Shown here: piece by piece, positions 15,801 through 24,581 of the stretch | Position numbering within the stretch: the stretch's first letter is position 1 | How the letters are laid out: each line of letters begins with the position of its first letter | Assembly (NCBI GenBank): GCA_016716265.1 | Contig: JADJWQ010000006.1 | Location: 1,763,501-1,827,500 of the forward strand | Reading direction: 5' to 3' | Length of the DNA stretch: 64,000 nt | Source: Planctomycetota bacterium | Lineage (GTDB): Bacteria > Planctomycetota > UBA1135 > UBA2386 | The notes under the pieces: model-generated | Databases searched by the model: none | Seen by the model: the letters and a program-made list of their open reading frames with translations, nothing else | Told to the model about the DNA's origin: nothing | Made by a program: the position numbers and the translations under genes

Positions 15801-17671
15801 GCGCACAGGCCGCGAACCCCGACGCGACCGGCGACCGCGCCGCTGCGGCGCTGCGCGCGCTCGGCGCCGCCCGCGACGGGCAGCCGCTGCTCGGTGCGGC
15901 CCTCGGCACCCTCGACGTCACGCCACCGGTCCGGCCCGACGGCGACCTGCTGCGACGGTCCGCCGACCTGCGTGCGCGCGTCGCGGCCGCGCGCACCGAC
16001 CGACGCACGCAGGCTCCCGAGTTCGCGCCGGCGTGGCAGCGCGTCGACGCGGCGCTCGACACCATCTCGCGCCGCGGCGGGCTCGCCGCGCCGACGCTCG
16101 ACGCGGCGGAGTCGACGATCGGTGCGATCCTCGCTCACCTGCAGGAGTGCGCCACTGCGCTCGACGAGTTCCGCGGTGCGGCCGGGACGCTCGCCGCCGC
16201 GGTCGAGGCGCTGACCGACGACAGCGTGCGTACCGCGTGGGGACGCTACCTCCACCAGCATTTCGCCGACGGTCGCCCGGCGTACCTGAACGACGACCGG
16301 GTGCGCGCCGCGTGGGGACCCGACCTTCGCACACCGTTCCCGGACGGACGGCCGGCGTACCTGGGCGACCCACGGTGGGCGCTGCCCGCCGGCGCCGAGT
16401 GGTCGGCCGCCGACGCCGCCCGCTTCGCGGCCGCGACGGCGAGCCTCGGCGAACTCCAGACCTGGTTGACCGCCGCGGCGGACGCGAGTGGACGAATCGC
16501 GGCACTCGATGCGCAGCTCGCGACGCGCCCCGCCGGCGAGCACGCCGGTGCGGCGTTCGACGCACTGCAGCGCGAGCGGCGCGAGCTGCAGAGCACCATC
16601 GCGCGCGGTGAAGAGCCGCCCGCCGCCGCCCGCATCGCGGACCTCGCTGCCCGGGCCGCGCGGCTCGACGAGCTCGCCCCGCTGGAGCCCGCCGTCGTCT
16701 GCGTGGCGATGGCGGCGGGCGGCCTCGTGCCGCAGCACCCGGGACGGGTGCCGCCCGGCGAGCTCCGCGACCGCACGCTGGCGGCCCTCGACGCGCTGCG
16801 CTCGCCGCCGGTGACCGAGCTCGACGTGGCCGGTCTCGACCGCGAGCTGGCCGAGCGACTGCCCGACCTGGTCGCCGCACTGCGGGCGCAATGCCTCGGT
16901 GGCGACGCGCCGCGGGCGACCGCCGCGCTGCAGGCGCTCGCGCGCGGGCGCGACGAGATCCCCCGGCTGCGCGCGGCCCTCGGGGAGCTGGACTTGACGG
17001 TCCCGACCCCGCCGCGCCCGAATCCGACGCCGCGCCCGCCGGCCTGGGCCACCGTGCTGAACCGGGAGCCGACCGCCGGCGACGTGACCGATGCCGCCTG
17101 GCGCGACGCGATCCTCGCGACCGGCCTGCCGTGGCGGGTCTCCCACCGCGACCTCGGCATCGTGTTCCTGCTGGTGCCCCCCGACGCCGCCCGGCCGGCC
17201 GTCTACCTGCAGGAGTCCGAGCTGTCGACGCGCGAATGGGAGGTCCTGTGCGGCCAGCGCCCGCAGCGCGACGACAGCCCGATCACGAACGTGTCGTTCG
17301 ACGACGTGGCGCGCGCGATCGCGCGCCACCGTGGCATGCGGCTGCCGACGCGGGACGAGTGGCTCGCCGCGTCGAACGGTGCCGACCCCGGCAATGCGAC
17401 CGTCAACTTCGACGGGCGTGCCGAGCGCATCCCGTTCCTGGGCCGTGCAGCCAGCGTCTCGATGGGCCGCTTCGGGCCGCGCGGCTTCCGACACATGCAG
17501 GGCAACGTCTGGGAGTTCCTCGAGCCGGGCGCGAGGGGCGAGGTGGAGATGATCGGCGGCTCGTTCCTCGACACGCGGGACAAATGGACGGCGGTCCGCG
17601 AGGTGCGCCAGCGTAATTTCAAAGGCCCGGCGATCGGACTCCGCCTCGCCATGCTCCCCGGAGATTCGTGA
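12839..17671 (+). CDS. Giant membrane Ser/Thr protein kinase with triple internal repeat and FGE-sulfatase-like C-terminus
   Basis: 1,610 residues. The kinase domain has GVGGMG (near residue 83), the lysine in DLAMKVI (near 104), HRDIKPDN (near 202), DLG in place of DFG, and the GTPLYMAPEQ activation segment. One membrane helix lies near 332-354, so the rest is extracytoplasmic. Three Ala/Arg-rich, probably helical repeats of about 330 residues begin near 377, 705 and 1036, each opening with a Leu-Arg block then FAPAW/FAAAW-Q/E-R-V/I-D. The last ~190 residues are an FGE-sulfatase-like fold (MRLPTRDEWLAASN; GNVWEFLE; GLRLA) without an obvious catalytic Cys pair, hence probably a sensor or binding module. 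Stop overlaps the next start (TGATG). Confidence 0.93.
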   Translation: MPRSSGDDRTIPPADGRSVEPDEVTLEEALTRLQKTRYPLDEKDSTISEFVTSRLGLPPEAITLPVDDKGLFESRYDLLEVLGVGGMGIVWKVHDTLEGQDLAMKVIHPRWHSSEQMEARLIAEVRRGKKLTHPGIVRLHHVAAIEQDGARRLYFTMELLRGQTLRKRIEQGGALPLGEVAAIVDKVCEALHYAHTRSLVHRDIKPDNLFLLADGSVQILDLGIAIDLGETRMTLPQVAVGTPLYMAPEQHEGVASPAADQFSLALVVREALTGRRPHPGIDLQRSALRSIRPAVWDVLRKAASPRPKDRYGTVLAFRDAFVRAATRRSKRPLLLAALLLVAAGAGGYASYAGLLRWPPWAPGEDQPGEPSAPTPTARLAALRERVARVRADAHTADELFAPAWERIDAALAPFAGGVPDAAALDAAAARVDGALAHLPDAGAAVTALRTTVVELAGRVEQIGDPTVRDAWRRHFADTVDTRSREVLTAPAGDEDWSAADVERLTDAQVELAARAAWLTAASAVAPRLAGLWDGVGERPAAEHGGAAFDALRAELQSHRSAIADGAEPPSTATVDDLAARLGDLPKLAPLEAAAASILAAASALPAGHPQRATAGRLHERIGTALDALREPPAAPADIGTFEQGLAALLERLVPALRTTAAESGPPGAGAADALRALAVARDEQTALRQALADLDLTPPVRPDDALLRRAEALRTRVATARSDAATQDPAFAAAWQRVDRALAGVDRTAPAEAALGSAETAVTAELAGLAAASRALAELRAVATALDGATAGLPDGPVRDAWQSRFAARTGTLVSGALDAHAVGQPWSAADAERFTAARSELLAQQAWLDAARAASPRLEALAAGIGARPDAERGAAAFDALRAELDGFRTAIASGAEPAAPASLDALAARLGALPRLAALEPALRTVTGAAAALPEEHAERRAADALASAVARALDGLASPSTTPADAAPLETELGALLARLVPPLRAQAANPDATGDRAAAALRALGAARDGQPLLGAALGTLDVTPPVRPDGDLLRRSADLRARVAAARTDRRTQAPEFAPAWQRVDAALDTISRRGGLAAPTLDAAESTIGAILAHLQECATALDEFRGAAGTLAAAVEALTDDSVRTAWGRYLHQHFADGRPAYLNDDRVRAAWGPDLRTPFPDGRPAYLGDPRWALPAGAEWSAADAARFAAATASLGELQTWLTAAADASGRIAALDAQLATRPAGEHAGAAFDALQRERRELQSTIARGEEPPAAARIADLAARAARLDELAPLEPAVVCVAMAAGGLVPQHPGRVPPGELRDRTLAALDALRSPPVTELDVAGLDRELAERLPDLVAALRAQCLGGDAPRATAALQALARGRDEIPRLRAALGELDLTVPTPPRPNPTPRPPAWATVLNREPTAGDVTDAAWRDAILATGLPWRVSHRDLGIVFLLVPPDAARPAVYLQESELSTREWEVLCGQRPQRDDSPITNVSFDDVARAIARHRGMRLPTRDEWLAASNGADPGNATVNFDGRAERIPFLGRAASVSMGRFGPRGFRHMQGNVWEFLEPGARGEVEMIGGSFLDTRDKWTAVREVRQRNFKGPAIGLRLAMLPGDS

Positions 17672-18417
17672 TGAGACCTCGTGCCCACTCGCGCCCGCGC
17701 CTGGCGCATCTCCTCACCGCCGCTCTGCTCTGCGCGCTGGCAGGCAGCTGCGTGACGAACTCGGCGGTCATCGCACCGCAGCCGATCGAACCGCCACGAG
17801 AGTCCGGTGGTCACCCGGTCGACCCCCGCACGATCGCGATCCTGCCGTTCAGTCCCCGGTCCCGCGCCAGCGTCCCGACCGCGACCGAGACGATGATGCG
17901 GCGCGACCTGATGGAGGCGCTGCGCTGCCGCCGCGTGTTCGACGTCGTGTCGGTCGAGGACACCGCCGCATTGAGCGAGCTGACGCTCGAGATCGAGCTC
18001 GCGACCGCCGCGAGCGAGACCTCCGTGACCGACAACTTCGTCGTCGATTGCGCGAGCGTGTTCCTGTGGCCGGTCTTCCAGGCGCTCGGCGTACCGTTCG
18101 GCACCGCCAGCTCGGAGCTCAGCGCGACCGTCTACATCCGCGAGTCGGCGAAGCCCGCCGAGTTCCTCGCCAGCGTCGATCTCCGCGCGAACGAGGGCTC
18201 GCTGGCAGGCTGGTACTACGGAGCCGACCTGTTCGAGGGCCAGGACGTCGGCTGGCACGACGTGCCGCTGACCGGCCAGCTCGACGACGCGGCGTGGGAC
18301 GACTTCGTCAGCCAGGTCACCGAATGGTGCTGGGCCGTCGCCCGCCGCAACTACGAGCCGGGCGGCGTGTCGACCGCCCATCCCTCGCGCCGCAGCACGC
18401 CGTCGACGAACCGCTGA
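17671..18417 (+). CDS. Secreted lipoprotein translationally coupled to the kinase gene
   Basis: 248 residues from ATG 17671, which overlaps the kinase stop by one base; a GTG at 17668 is also in frame. A signal peptide with lipobox LLCALAGSC (Cys near residue 27) predicts an outer- or inner-membrane lipoprotein. The mature part begins with a Pro-rich linker, then TIAILPFSPRSR and an alpha/beta-looking domain (LMEALRCRRVFDVVSVEDTA) that resembles GNA1162/TolB-N-like lipoproteins, which share the IAILPF strand. No catalytic motif is visible. The coupling suggests it works with the kinase's extracytoplasmic FGE-like module, perhaps as ligand or partner. Confidence 0.8.
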   Translation: MRPRAHSRPRLAHLLTAALLCALAGSCVTNSAVIAPQPIEPPRESGGHPVDPRTIAILPFSPRSRASVPTATETMMRRDLMEALRCRRVFDVVSVEDTAALSELTLEIELATAASETSVTDNFVVDCASVFLWPVFQALGVPFGTASSELSATVYIRESAKPAEFLASVDLRANEGSLAGWYYGADLFEGQDVGWHDVPLTGQLDDAAWDDFVSQVTEWCWAVARRNYEPGGVSTAHPSRRSTPSTNR

Positions 18418-18457
18418 ACGCCGTGGTCGGCGCGCAGACCGAGCGATCGCGGCCCGC

Positions 18458-19915
<1,458 letters not shown>

Positions 19916-19977
19916 CGCCTGCGCATGCTACGCCACGGCCGCGCCGCCCTTCGACGCTGGCGTGCTCCGACGGCAGA

Positions 19978-21117
19978 ATGCGGGCCGCAGTGACCGCGCT
20001 CCACCTCGAGACCCGCGACGTCGCCGATGGCGGCGTCGAGTTCCTGCTCCGCGGCGAGCTGACGCTGGCGACCGCGCAGACCGCGTGGCCGAAGGTCGTC
20101 CAACGCGCGACCGACTTGCCGGAGGGTGCGCTGCGACGGATCGACCTGACCAGCGTCGAGCGGCTCGACGGCGCCGGCGCCGCGGCCCTGCTCGCGCTGC
20201 GAGCGCGCACGTCGACGCCGGCGCGCCCCGTCGAGCTGGCCGGCGCACGACCCGAGGCGCTGCAGATGCTCCAGCTCTACGGCTGCCCGAGCCAGCACCA
20301 GTGTCTGAAGGGCGAGCCACAGCAGATGCCGATCCTGGAGCAGGTCGGCCGCGAGGTCCTCGGGCTGCGCGCCGGGTTCGTCGAGATCGTCGACGCCCTC
20401 GGTCAGCTGTGCGTCGCGATCGCGCGCGCGGTGCGCCGGCCGGGCTCGGTCGCATGGCGCGACGTGCCGCAGCTCATGGAGCGCGCCGGCGCCGATGCCG
20501 TGCCGATCATCCTGCTGATCAACTTCCTGGTCGGCTTCATCATCGCACTGCAGTCGGCCGACCAGCTCCGGCAGTTCGGCGCCAGCATCTTCCTCGCCGA
20601 TCTGATGGGCATCTCGCTGACGCGCGAGCTCGCCGGGCTGATGACTGCGATCATCGTCGCCGGACGCTCCGGTGCCGCCTACGCGGCGGAGCTCGGCACG
20701 ATGCGCGTCAACGAGGAGATCGACGCGCTACGCTCGCTCGGACTCGACCCGCTGCGCCAGCTCGTGTTGCCGCGCGTCGTCGCATTGACCGCCGTCGTAC
20801 CGCTGCTCACGTTCCTCGCGATGGTGATCGGCGCGCTCGGCGGAATGCTGGTCGCGGTGACGAGCCTCGACCTCACGCCGACGATGTTCGCGACCCGACT
20901 GCAGGCCGCCATCCGTCCGCTCGACGTCGTCGAAGGGCTCACCAAGTCGGGCGTGTTCGCGGCCGCGATCACCTTCATATCCTGCCATCGCGGACTGACG
21001 ACGCGCGGCGGCGCGGCCGGCGTGGGCCGGTCGACGACGGGAGCCGTCGTCACCATCCTGTTCCACCTGATCGCGCTGGACGCGGTGATGTCGACGCTGT
21101 TCAACCTGCTTCGGTGA
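19978..21117 (+). CDS. STAS-MlaE fusion permease of an MCE-type lipid ABC transporter
   Basis: 379 residues. The first ~115 form an STAS-like domain (EFLLRGELTLATAQTAW; RRIDLTSVERLDGAGAAALL), the role played by separate MlaB in E. coli. The rest is the MlaE/YrbE permease: VPIILLINFLVGFIIALQS, LTRELAGLMTAIIVAGRSGA, AAELGTMRVNEEIDALRSLG. It forms the inner-membrane channel that moves phospholipid between membranes with MlaF and MlaD homologues. STAS-MlaE fusion is known in several phyla. The GTGA overlap with the ATPase gene shows a tight operon. Start ATG 19978 or GTG 19990. Confidence 0.93.
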   Translation: MRAAVTALHLETRDVADGGVEFLLRGELTLATAQTAWPKVVQRATDLPEGALRRIDLTSVERLDGAGAAALLALRARTSTPARPVELAGARPEALQMLQLYGCPSQHQCLKGEPQQMPILEQVGREVLGLRAGFVEIVDALGQLCVAIARAVRRPGSVAWRDVPQLMERAGADAVPIILLINFLVGFIIALQSADQLRQFGASIFLADLMGISLTRELAGLMTAIIVAGRSGAAYAAELGTMRVNEEIDALRSLGLDPLRQLVLPRVVALTAVVPLLTFLAMVIGALGGMLVAVTSLDLTPTMFATRLQAAIRPLDVVEGLTKSGVFAAAITFISCHRGLTTRGGAAGVGRSTTGAVVTILFHLIALDAVMSTLFNLLR

Positions 21118-21884
21118 GCCGAGCCGTGCAGCCCGCCCCACAGGACGGCGTGAAGATCCGCGTGCGCGGTCTGACGATCGGCTACGGCGGTGTGCCGATC
21201 CTGCGCGACCTCGACTTCGACGTGCACTCGCGGGGCATCTTCGTGATCCTCGGCGGCAGCGGCTGCGGGAAGTCCACGCTGCTGCGGCACCTGACCGGCC
21301 TGCAGACACCGATCGCCGGGTCGATCGAGATCGCCGGCGTCACGCGCTTCCCGCCGCCGGTCGACGAGCCGCCACCGTTCGGTGTGTCGTTCCAGACCGG
21401 GGCGCTGTTCGGCTCCCGCACGCTGCTCGAGAACGTCGCGCTGCCGTTGCAGAAGTGGACCGGTCTGCCGGCACCGGACATCGACAACGTCGCGTTCGCA
21501 CGCCTGCGGCTGGTCGGGCTCGGCGGCTTCGAGAACCACCTCCCGGCGGAGATCTCCGGCGGCATGCGCAAGCGCGCGAGCATCGCGCGAGCGCTGGCAC
21601 TGGAGCCCGACCTGCTGTTCCTCGACGAGCCGTCGGCCGGTCTCGATCCGATCACGTCGGTCGAGCTCGACGATCTGCTGACCACGCTGAACCGGAGCCT
21701 CGGCGTGACGATCGTGCTCGTCACCCACGAGTTGGAGAGCATCTTCAGGATCGGCACCGATTGCATCATGCTCGACCGCGATGCGCTGGGCATCATCGCG
21801 CGCGGAGATCCGCGCGAGCTTCGCACCGACTCGAGCGATCCGCGCGTGCACCGATTCTTCAACCGACTGCCCGCGGGGGCCTGA
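21114..21884 (+). CDS. MlaF-like ABC transporter ATP-binding protein
   Basis: 256 residues from GTG 21114, overlapping the permease stop. Walker A GGSGCGKST, the MlaF-type Q-loop FGVSFQTGALFGSRTLLENV, signature EISGGMRKRASIARALA, Walker B LLFLDEPSAGLD and switch VTHELESI are all intact. The ISGGM-R-KR signature and the FQTGALF Q-loop are specific to the MlaF/lipid-transport branch. It energises the STAS-MlaE permease. An internal GTG at 21126 is a possible alternative start. Confidence 0.95.
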   Translation: MSRAVQPAPQDGVKIRVRGLTIGYGGVPILRDLDFDVHSRGIFVILGGSGCGKSTLLRHLTGLQTPIAGSIEIAGVTRFPPPVDEPPPFGVSFQTGALFGSRTLLENVALPLQKWTGLPAPDIDNVAFARLRLVGLGGFENHLPAEISGGMRKRASIARALALEPDLLFLDEPSAGLDPITSVELDDLLTTLNRSLGVTIVLVTHELESIFRIGTDCIMLDRDALGIIARGDPRELRTDSSDPRVHRFFNRLPAGA

Positions 21885-21905
21885 TCGCGGACTGGCCTGA
21901 TCCGG

Positions 21906-22943
21906 ATGGCGACGACCACCAACTACTGGAAGCTCGGGCTGTTCGTGGTCGCGGCGATCGCCGGGCTGATCGCGATCGCCGTATGGCTCGGCGTGCGCCA
22001 TCTCGACCGGCCGCGGCTGACCACCTACACGTACTTCGACGAGCCGGTGACCGGATTGTCGGTCGGCTCGGTCGTGAGCTTCCGCGGCATGCCGATCGGC
22101 GAGGTCACGCGCATCCGCGCGGCGGGTACCACCGGGCAGCAGGACAATCGGTTCATCGAGGTCGAGTGCGCGATCGACGTCGAGGCGCTGTTCCAGCTGC
22201 AGCTCCGCGACCCCACGGACTTCGATCCCGCGAACCCGAGGATCCCGGACGACCTGCGCGCGCGGCTGGAGCGCTCGTTCGTCACCGGACTCGCGTCGAT
22301 CCAGACCGATTACTACGACGTCGCACTGTACCCGCCGCCCGACTACGGCTTCGTGCTACCGTTCCCGCAGCTCACCGTGCACTCGGTGCGCTCGACGTCG
22401 GCGACGGTCGAAGAGGGCGTCGCGAGCATCGTGCAACGGATGCCGATGCTGCTCGACCGGGCCACGAAGCTCGTCGACACCCTCGACCACAGCATCACGG
22501 ACGCCGACGTGCCCGGCCTCGCCCGTCGCGCGCGCGCGCTCGTCGACCGCGTCGACGACGCGTTCGCCCGCTTCGAGCAGCAGCAGCTGACCGAGCAGGC
22601 GACCGGCGCGCTCGACGAGGCGCGCAGCGCGGTGCGGAAGTTCACCGCGTTCCTCGACGACCTCAGCGACGAGGAGGGGGCCCTCCACGAGCTGCTGCAC
22701 GCCGGCCGCGGTGTCGCGGACGACCTGCGGGACGTGCTGGCGACGATGCAGCTCGACGACACCGCCCGCGCGGTCCGGCTGGCCGGCGGAGAGCTGCAGG
22801 GACTCGGCGGCGACCTGCGCGACGTCGTGCCCGCGCTCCGCGAGCTGCTCGCGCGGACCGATCGACTGCTCGACCTGCTCGAGCGCGACCCCGGTGCGCT
22901 GCTCCGCGGGCGTGAGCCCCCGTCCGACCCGCGCCGCCGCTGA
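21906..22943 (+). CDS. MlaD/MCE-domain periplasmic lipid-binding protein
   Basis: 345 residues. One N-terminal membrane anchor (LGLFVVAAIAGLIAIAVWLG, about residues 9-29) is followed by a single MCE domain (FDEPVTGLSVGSVVSFRGMPIGEV; IEVECAIDVEALF). A long C-terminal helical/coiled-coil region, about 130-345, carries repeated Arg/Leu/Asp heptads. MCE proteins form hexameric tunnels spanning the periplasm for phospholipid transfer. Starts 21 bp after the ATPase gene and its stop overlaps the lipoprotein start (TGATG). Confidence 0.92.
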   Translation: MATTTNYWKLGLFVVAAIAGLIAIAVWLGVRHLDRPRLTTYTYFDEPVTGLSVGSVVSFRGMPIGEVTRIRAAGTTGQQDNRFIEVECAIDVEALFQLQLRDPTDFDPANPRIPDDLRARLERSFVTGLASIQTDYYDVALYPPPDYGFVLPFPQLTVHSVRSTSATVEEGVASIVQRMPMLLDRATKLVDTLDHSITDADVPGLARRARALVDRVDDAFARFEQQQLTEQATGALDEARSAVRKFTAFLDDLSDEEGALHELLHAGRGVADDLRDVLATMQLDDTARAVRLAGGELQGLGGDLRDVVPALRELLARTDRLLDLLERDPGALLRGREPPSDPRRR

Positions 22944-23512
22944 TGGACTTCCGCAGAATGGACCACCGCCTCCCGCTCGCGCTCGCCGCCACCCTGCTGG
23001 CAGGCTGTCTGTCGTCGAACCCGCCGGTCGAGCCGCGCTTCTTCGAGCCGCCGGCCCCGGCCGGCCCGCTCCCCGAGCTGGCAGGATTCGAGCTCGGCCG
23101 CGTGACCTGCGCGCCGCACCTGGACGCGCGCATGACCTGGCGCCTGTCGCCGGTCGAGGTCGCGTTCGACGAGCGCAATCGCTGGATCGCTCCGCCCGAC
23201 GTGCTGGTCGGCGCCGCGCTGGCGGCACGCCGCCCCGCCGCCGGCGCGCCGGCGGCGCGGCTCGACGTGCACGTCACCGCGTTCGAGGCGGTGCGCGGTC
23301 AGGACCTGCGCGCGCGCGTCGCGCTCCGCGCGACCGTCACCCCGTTGATCGAGGCGGGACCCGACCGGGTGGCGGCGCGCTGCGAGGCGACCGCCGAGCG
23401 CGAGCTCGCGAGCGATGCGCCCGCCGAGCTCGCGACCGGACTGGGCGCGGCGCTCGACGCCGCGCTGCGGGAGCTCACCGTCCGCGCGGCGACCGCGCGT
23501 GGCCCCGACTGA
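22943..23512 (+). CDS. ABC-type transport auxiliary lipoprotein (Mla/Pqi partner)
   Basis: 189 residues starting at ATG 22943 in a TGATG overlap. Signal peptide with lipobox TLLAGC puts the lipidated Cys near residue 23. The mature domain has the pattern of ABC-type transport auxiliary lipoproteins (FELGRVTCAPHLDARMTWR; VAFDERNRWIAPPDVLVGA), the family that includes PqiC. It would sit in the outer membrane and dock the MCE tunnel. Operon position as last Mla gene supports this. Confidence 0.85.
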   Translation: MDFRRMDHRLPLALAATLLAGCLSSNPPVEPRFFEPPAPAGPLPELAGFELGRVTCAPHLDARMTWRLSPVEVAFDERNRWIAPPDVLVGAALAARRPAAGAPAARLDVHVTAFEAVRGQDLRARVALRATVTPLIEAGPDRVAARCEATAERELASDAPAELATGLGAALDAALRELTVRAATARGPD

Positions 23513-23573
23513 CGCGCGGGGCTTCGCTGCGCCCGCTTGCGTCAGCGCGCCGGGCGTCGCACACCGGCGCCCG

Positions 23574-23954
23574 ATGAACGTCCCCGAGCTCTCGCCTCGC
23601 GACGCGCACGCAATGCGCGACACCGACCAGGACCTCGTGCTGCTCGACGTGCGCCACGCCGACGAGCACGCCGCCTACCACATCGACGGCGCCCGCCTGC
23701 TGCCGCTCGACGAGCTGCCGCAGCGGCTCGGCGAGCTCGATCCCGCCGCCCGCTACCTCGTGGTCTGCGAGCGCGGCGGCCGCAGCGCGGCAGCCTGCGC
23801 GTTCCTGAGCGACCGTGGCTTCCGCAACGTCGTGAACCTGCGCGGCGGGATGTCCGGCTGGCTCGACGCGGAGCTGCCGGTGCGCACGCGCGACGGCACG
23901 ACACCGCGACGCGGCGGCATGCTGTCCAGGCTGCTGCGGATGTTCGGCGGCTGA
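23574..23954 (+). CDS. Single-domain rhodanese sulfurtransferase
   Basis: 126 residues, one rhodanese domain: LVLLDVRHADEHAAYHIDGA, active-site loop CERGGRSA with the catalytic Cys near residue 63, and VVNLRGGMSGWLD. A basic C-terminal tail (MLSRLLRMFGG) follows. It transfers sulfane sulfur or acts as a persulfide carrier in the cytosol. Follows the Mla operon by 61 bp, perhaps cotranscribed, and adds to the sulfur theme of 8148-12074. Confidence 0.92.
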   Translation: MNVPELSPRDAHAMRDTDQDLVLLDVRHADEHAAYHIDGARLLPLDELPQRLGELDPAARYLVVCERGGRSAAACAFLSDRGFRNVVNLRGGMSGWLDAELPVRTRDGTTPRRGGMLSRLLRMFGG

Positions 23955-24208
23955 CGCTGGCCGCCCGGAATCGGGCAGAGGCCAACCGACTCTCGGGCCC
24001 GGCCGGTCAGGACCGGCTGGCGTCGGTGGGCAGCCCGGGGGGTCGCCGGCGCTGCGGACCGCGGCTGCCGGTCGGGCTGAAGGCCGAGGAACCCACGTCG
24101 GACGCTGCGCGAGCGTCCCGGTCCGACCGGCACGGATTCCCGCAACCGCGGCGGGCGTCGCGGACGCTCCCCGTCCGACCACGACGACCATCCGGGAAAC
24201 GACTCGAC
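23955..24208. other. Non-coding interval with a perfect stem-loop
   Basis: A 254-bp gap with no credible gene. At 24100-24118 GGACGCT and AGCGTCC form a perfect 7-bp stem around a GCGCG loop, and flanking GTCGGAC/GTCCGAC-type sequence occurs nearby, including a second partial version near 24160-24178. There is no T-run, so a simple intrinsic terminator is not certain. It may end the Mla-rhodanese transcript or form part of the leader of the next gene. Confidence 0.45.
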
Positions 24209-24553
24209 ATGCGCCTCGCGATCCTCGCTTCCGTCCTGTTCCTCGTCCTCGGCTGCTCCGGCCTCGCCGCCCAGGACCTGTCCGGCACCTATCAGCTCGA
24301 GAACCGACCGAACGTCACGCTGGAGATCCGCCAGGCCACGACGGTTCCGCCGATCTACGTCGGTGGGGTCTACGTCGACGGCGAGCTGGTCGAGGACGAG
24401 ACGATGTTCATCTACCCGACCCGCGACGGCTGGCGGTGGCGAAACGCACGCGGCAACGAGGGGACGGTCACGCAGGACGCCGACGGCAACCTGGAGGCGG
24501 AGGTCACCACCGGCCCGAACGCCGGTCGCCGCACCAAGTGGGAGAAGAAGTGA
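24209..24553 (+). CDS. Small secreted protein of unknown function
   Basis: 114 residues. Signal peptide MRLAILASVLFLVLGCSGLA is followed by AQDLSGTYQLENRPNVTLEI; cleavage is likely before or after the Ala-Gln seen in many exported proteins of this window, although the internal Cys could be a lipobox. The mature ~90 residues look like a small beta protein with aromatic-rich strands (IYVGGVYVDGELVEDETMFI). I do not recognise a family. Its 3' end lies 28 bp from the end of the convergent radical SAM gene. Confidence 0.75.
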   Translation: MRLAILASVLFLVLGCSGLAAQDLSGTYQLENRPNVTLEIRQATTVPPIYVGGVYVDGELVEDETMFIYPTRDGWRWRNARGNEGTVTQDADGNLEAEVTTGPNAGRRTKWEKK

Positions 24554-24581
24554 GGTGAGCCGCGGCGCCGGTCCCGCGCGG

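Noticed and set aside
13541..17494. A 1,317-codon open frame on the minus strand opposite the kinase gene
   Set aside because: Arg/Gly-rich with no domain; it is the antisense shadow of a GC-rich coding strand. The plus frame has kinase and FGE motifs.
12839..17671. Active formylglycine-generating activity in the kinase C-terminus that would mature the sulfatase
   Set aside because: I cannot find the catalytic cysteine pair of true FGE; the fold appears to be used for binding.
19916..19977. A sigma-54 promoter between the activator and the Mla operon
   Set aside because: CTGGCGTGCTCCGACGGCAG has GG and GC but 12 bases apart instead of 10.
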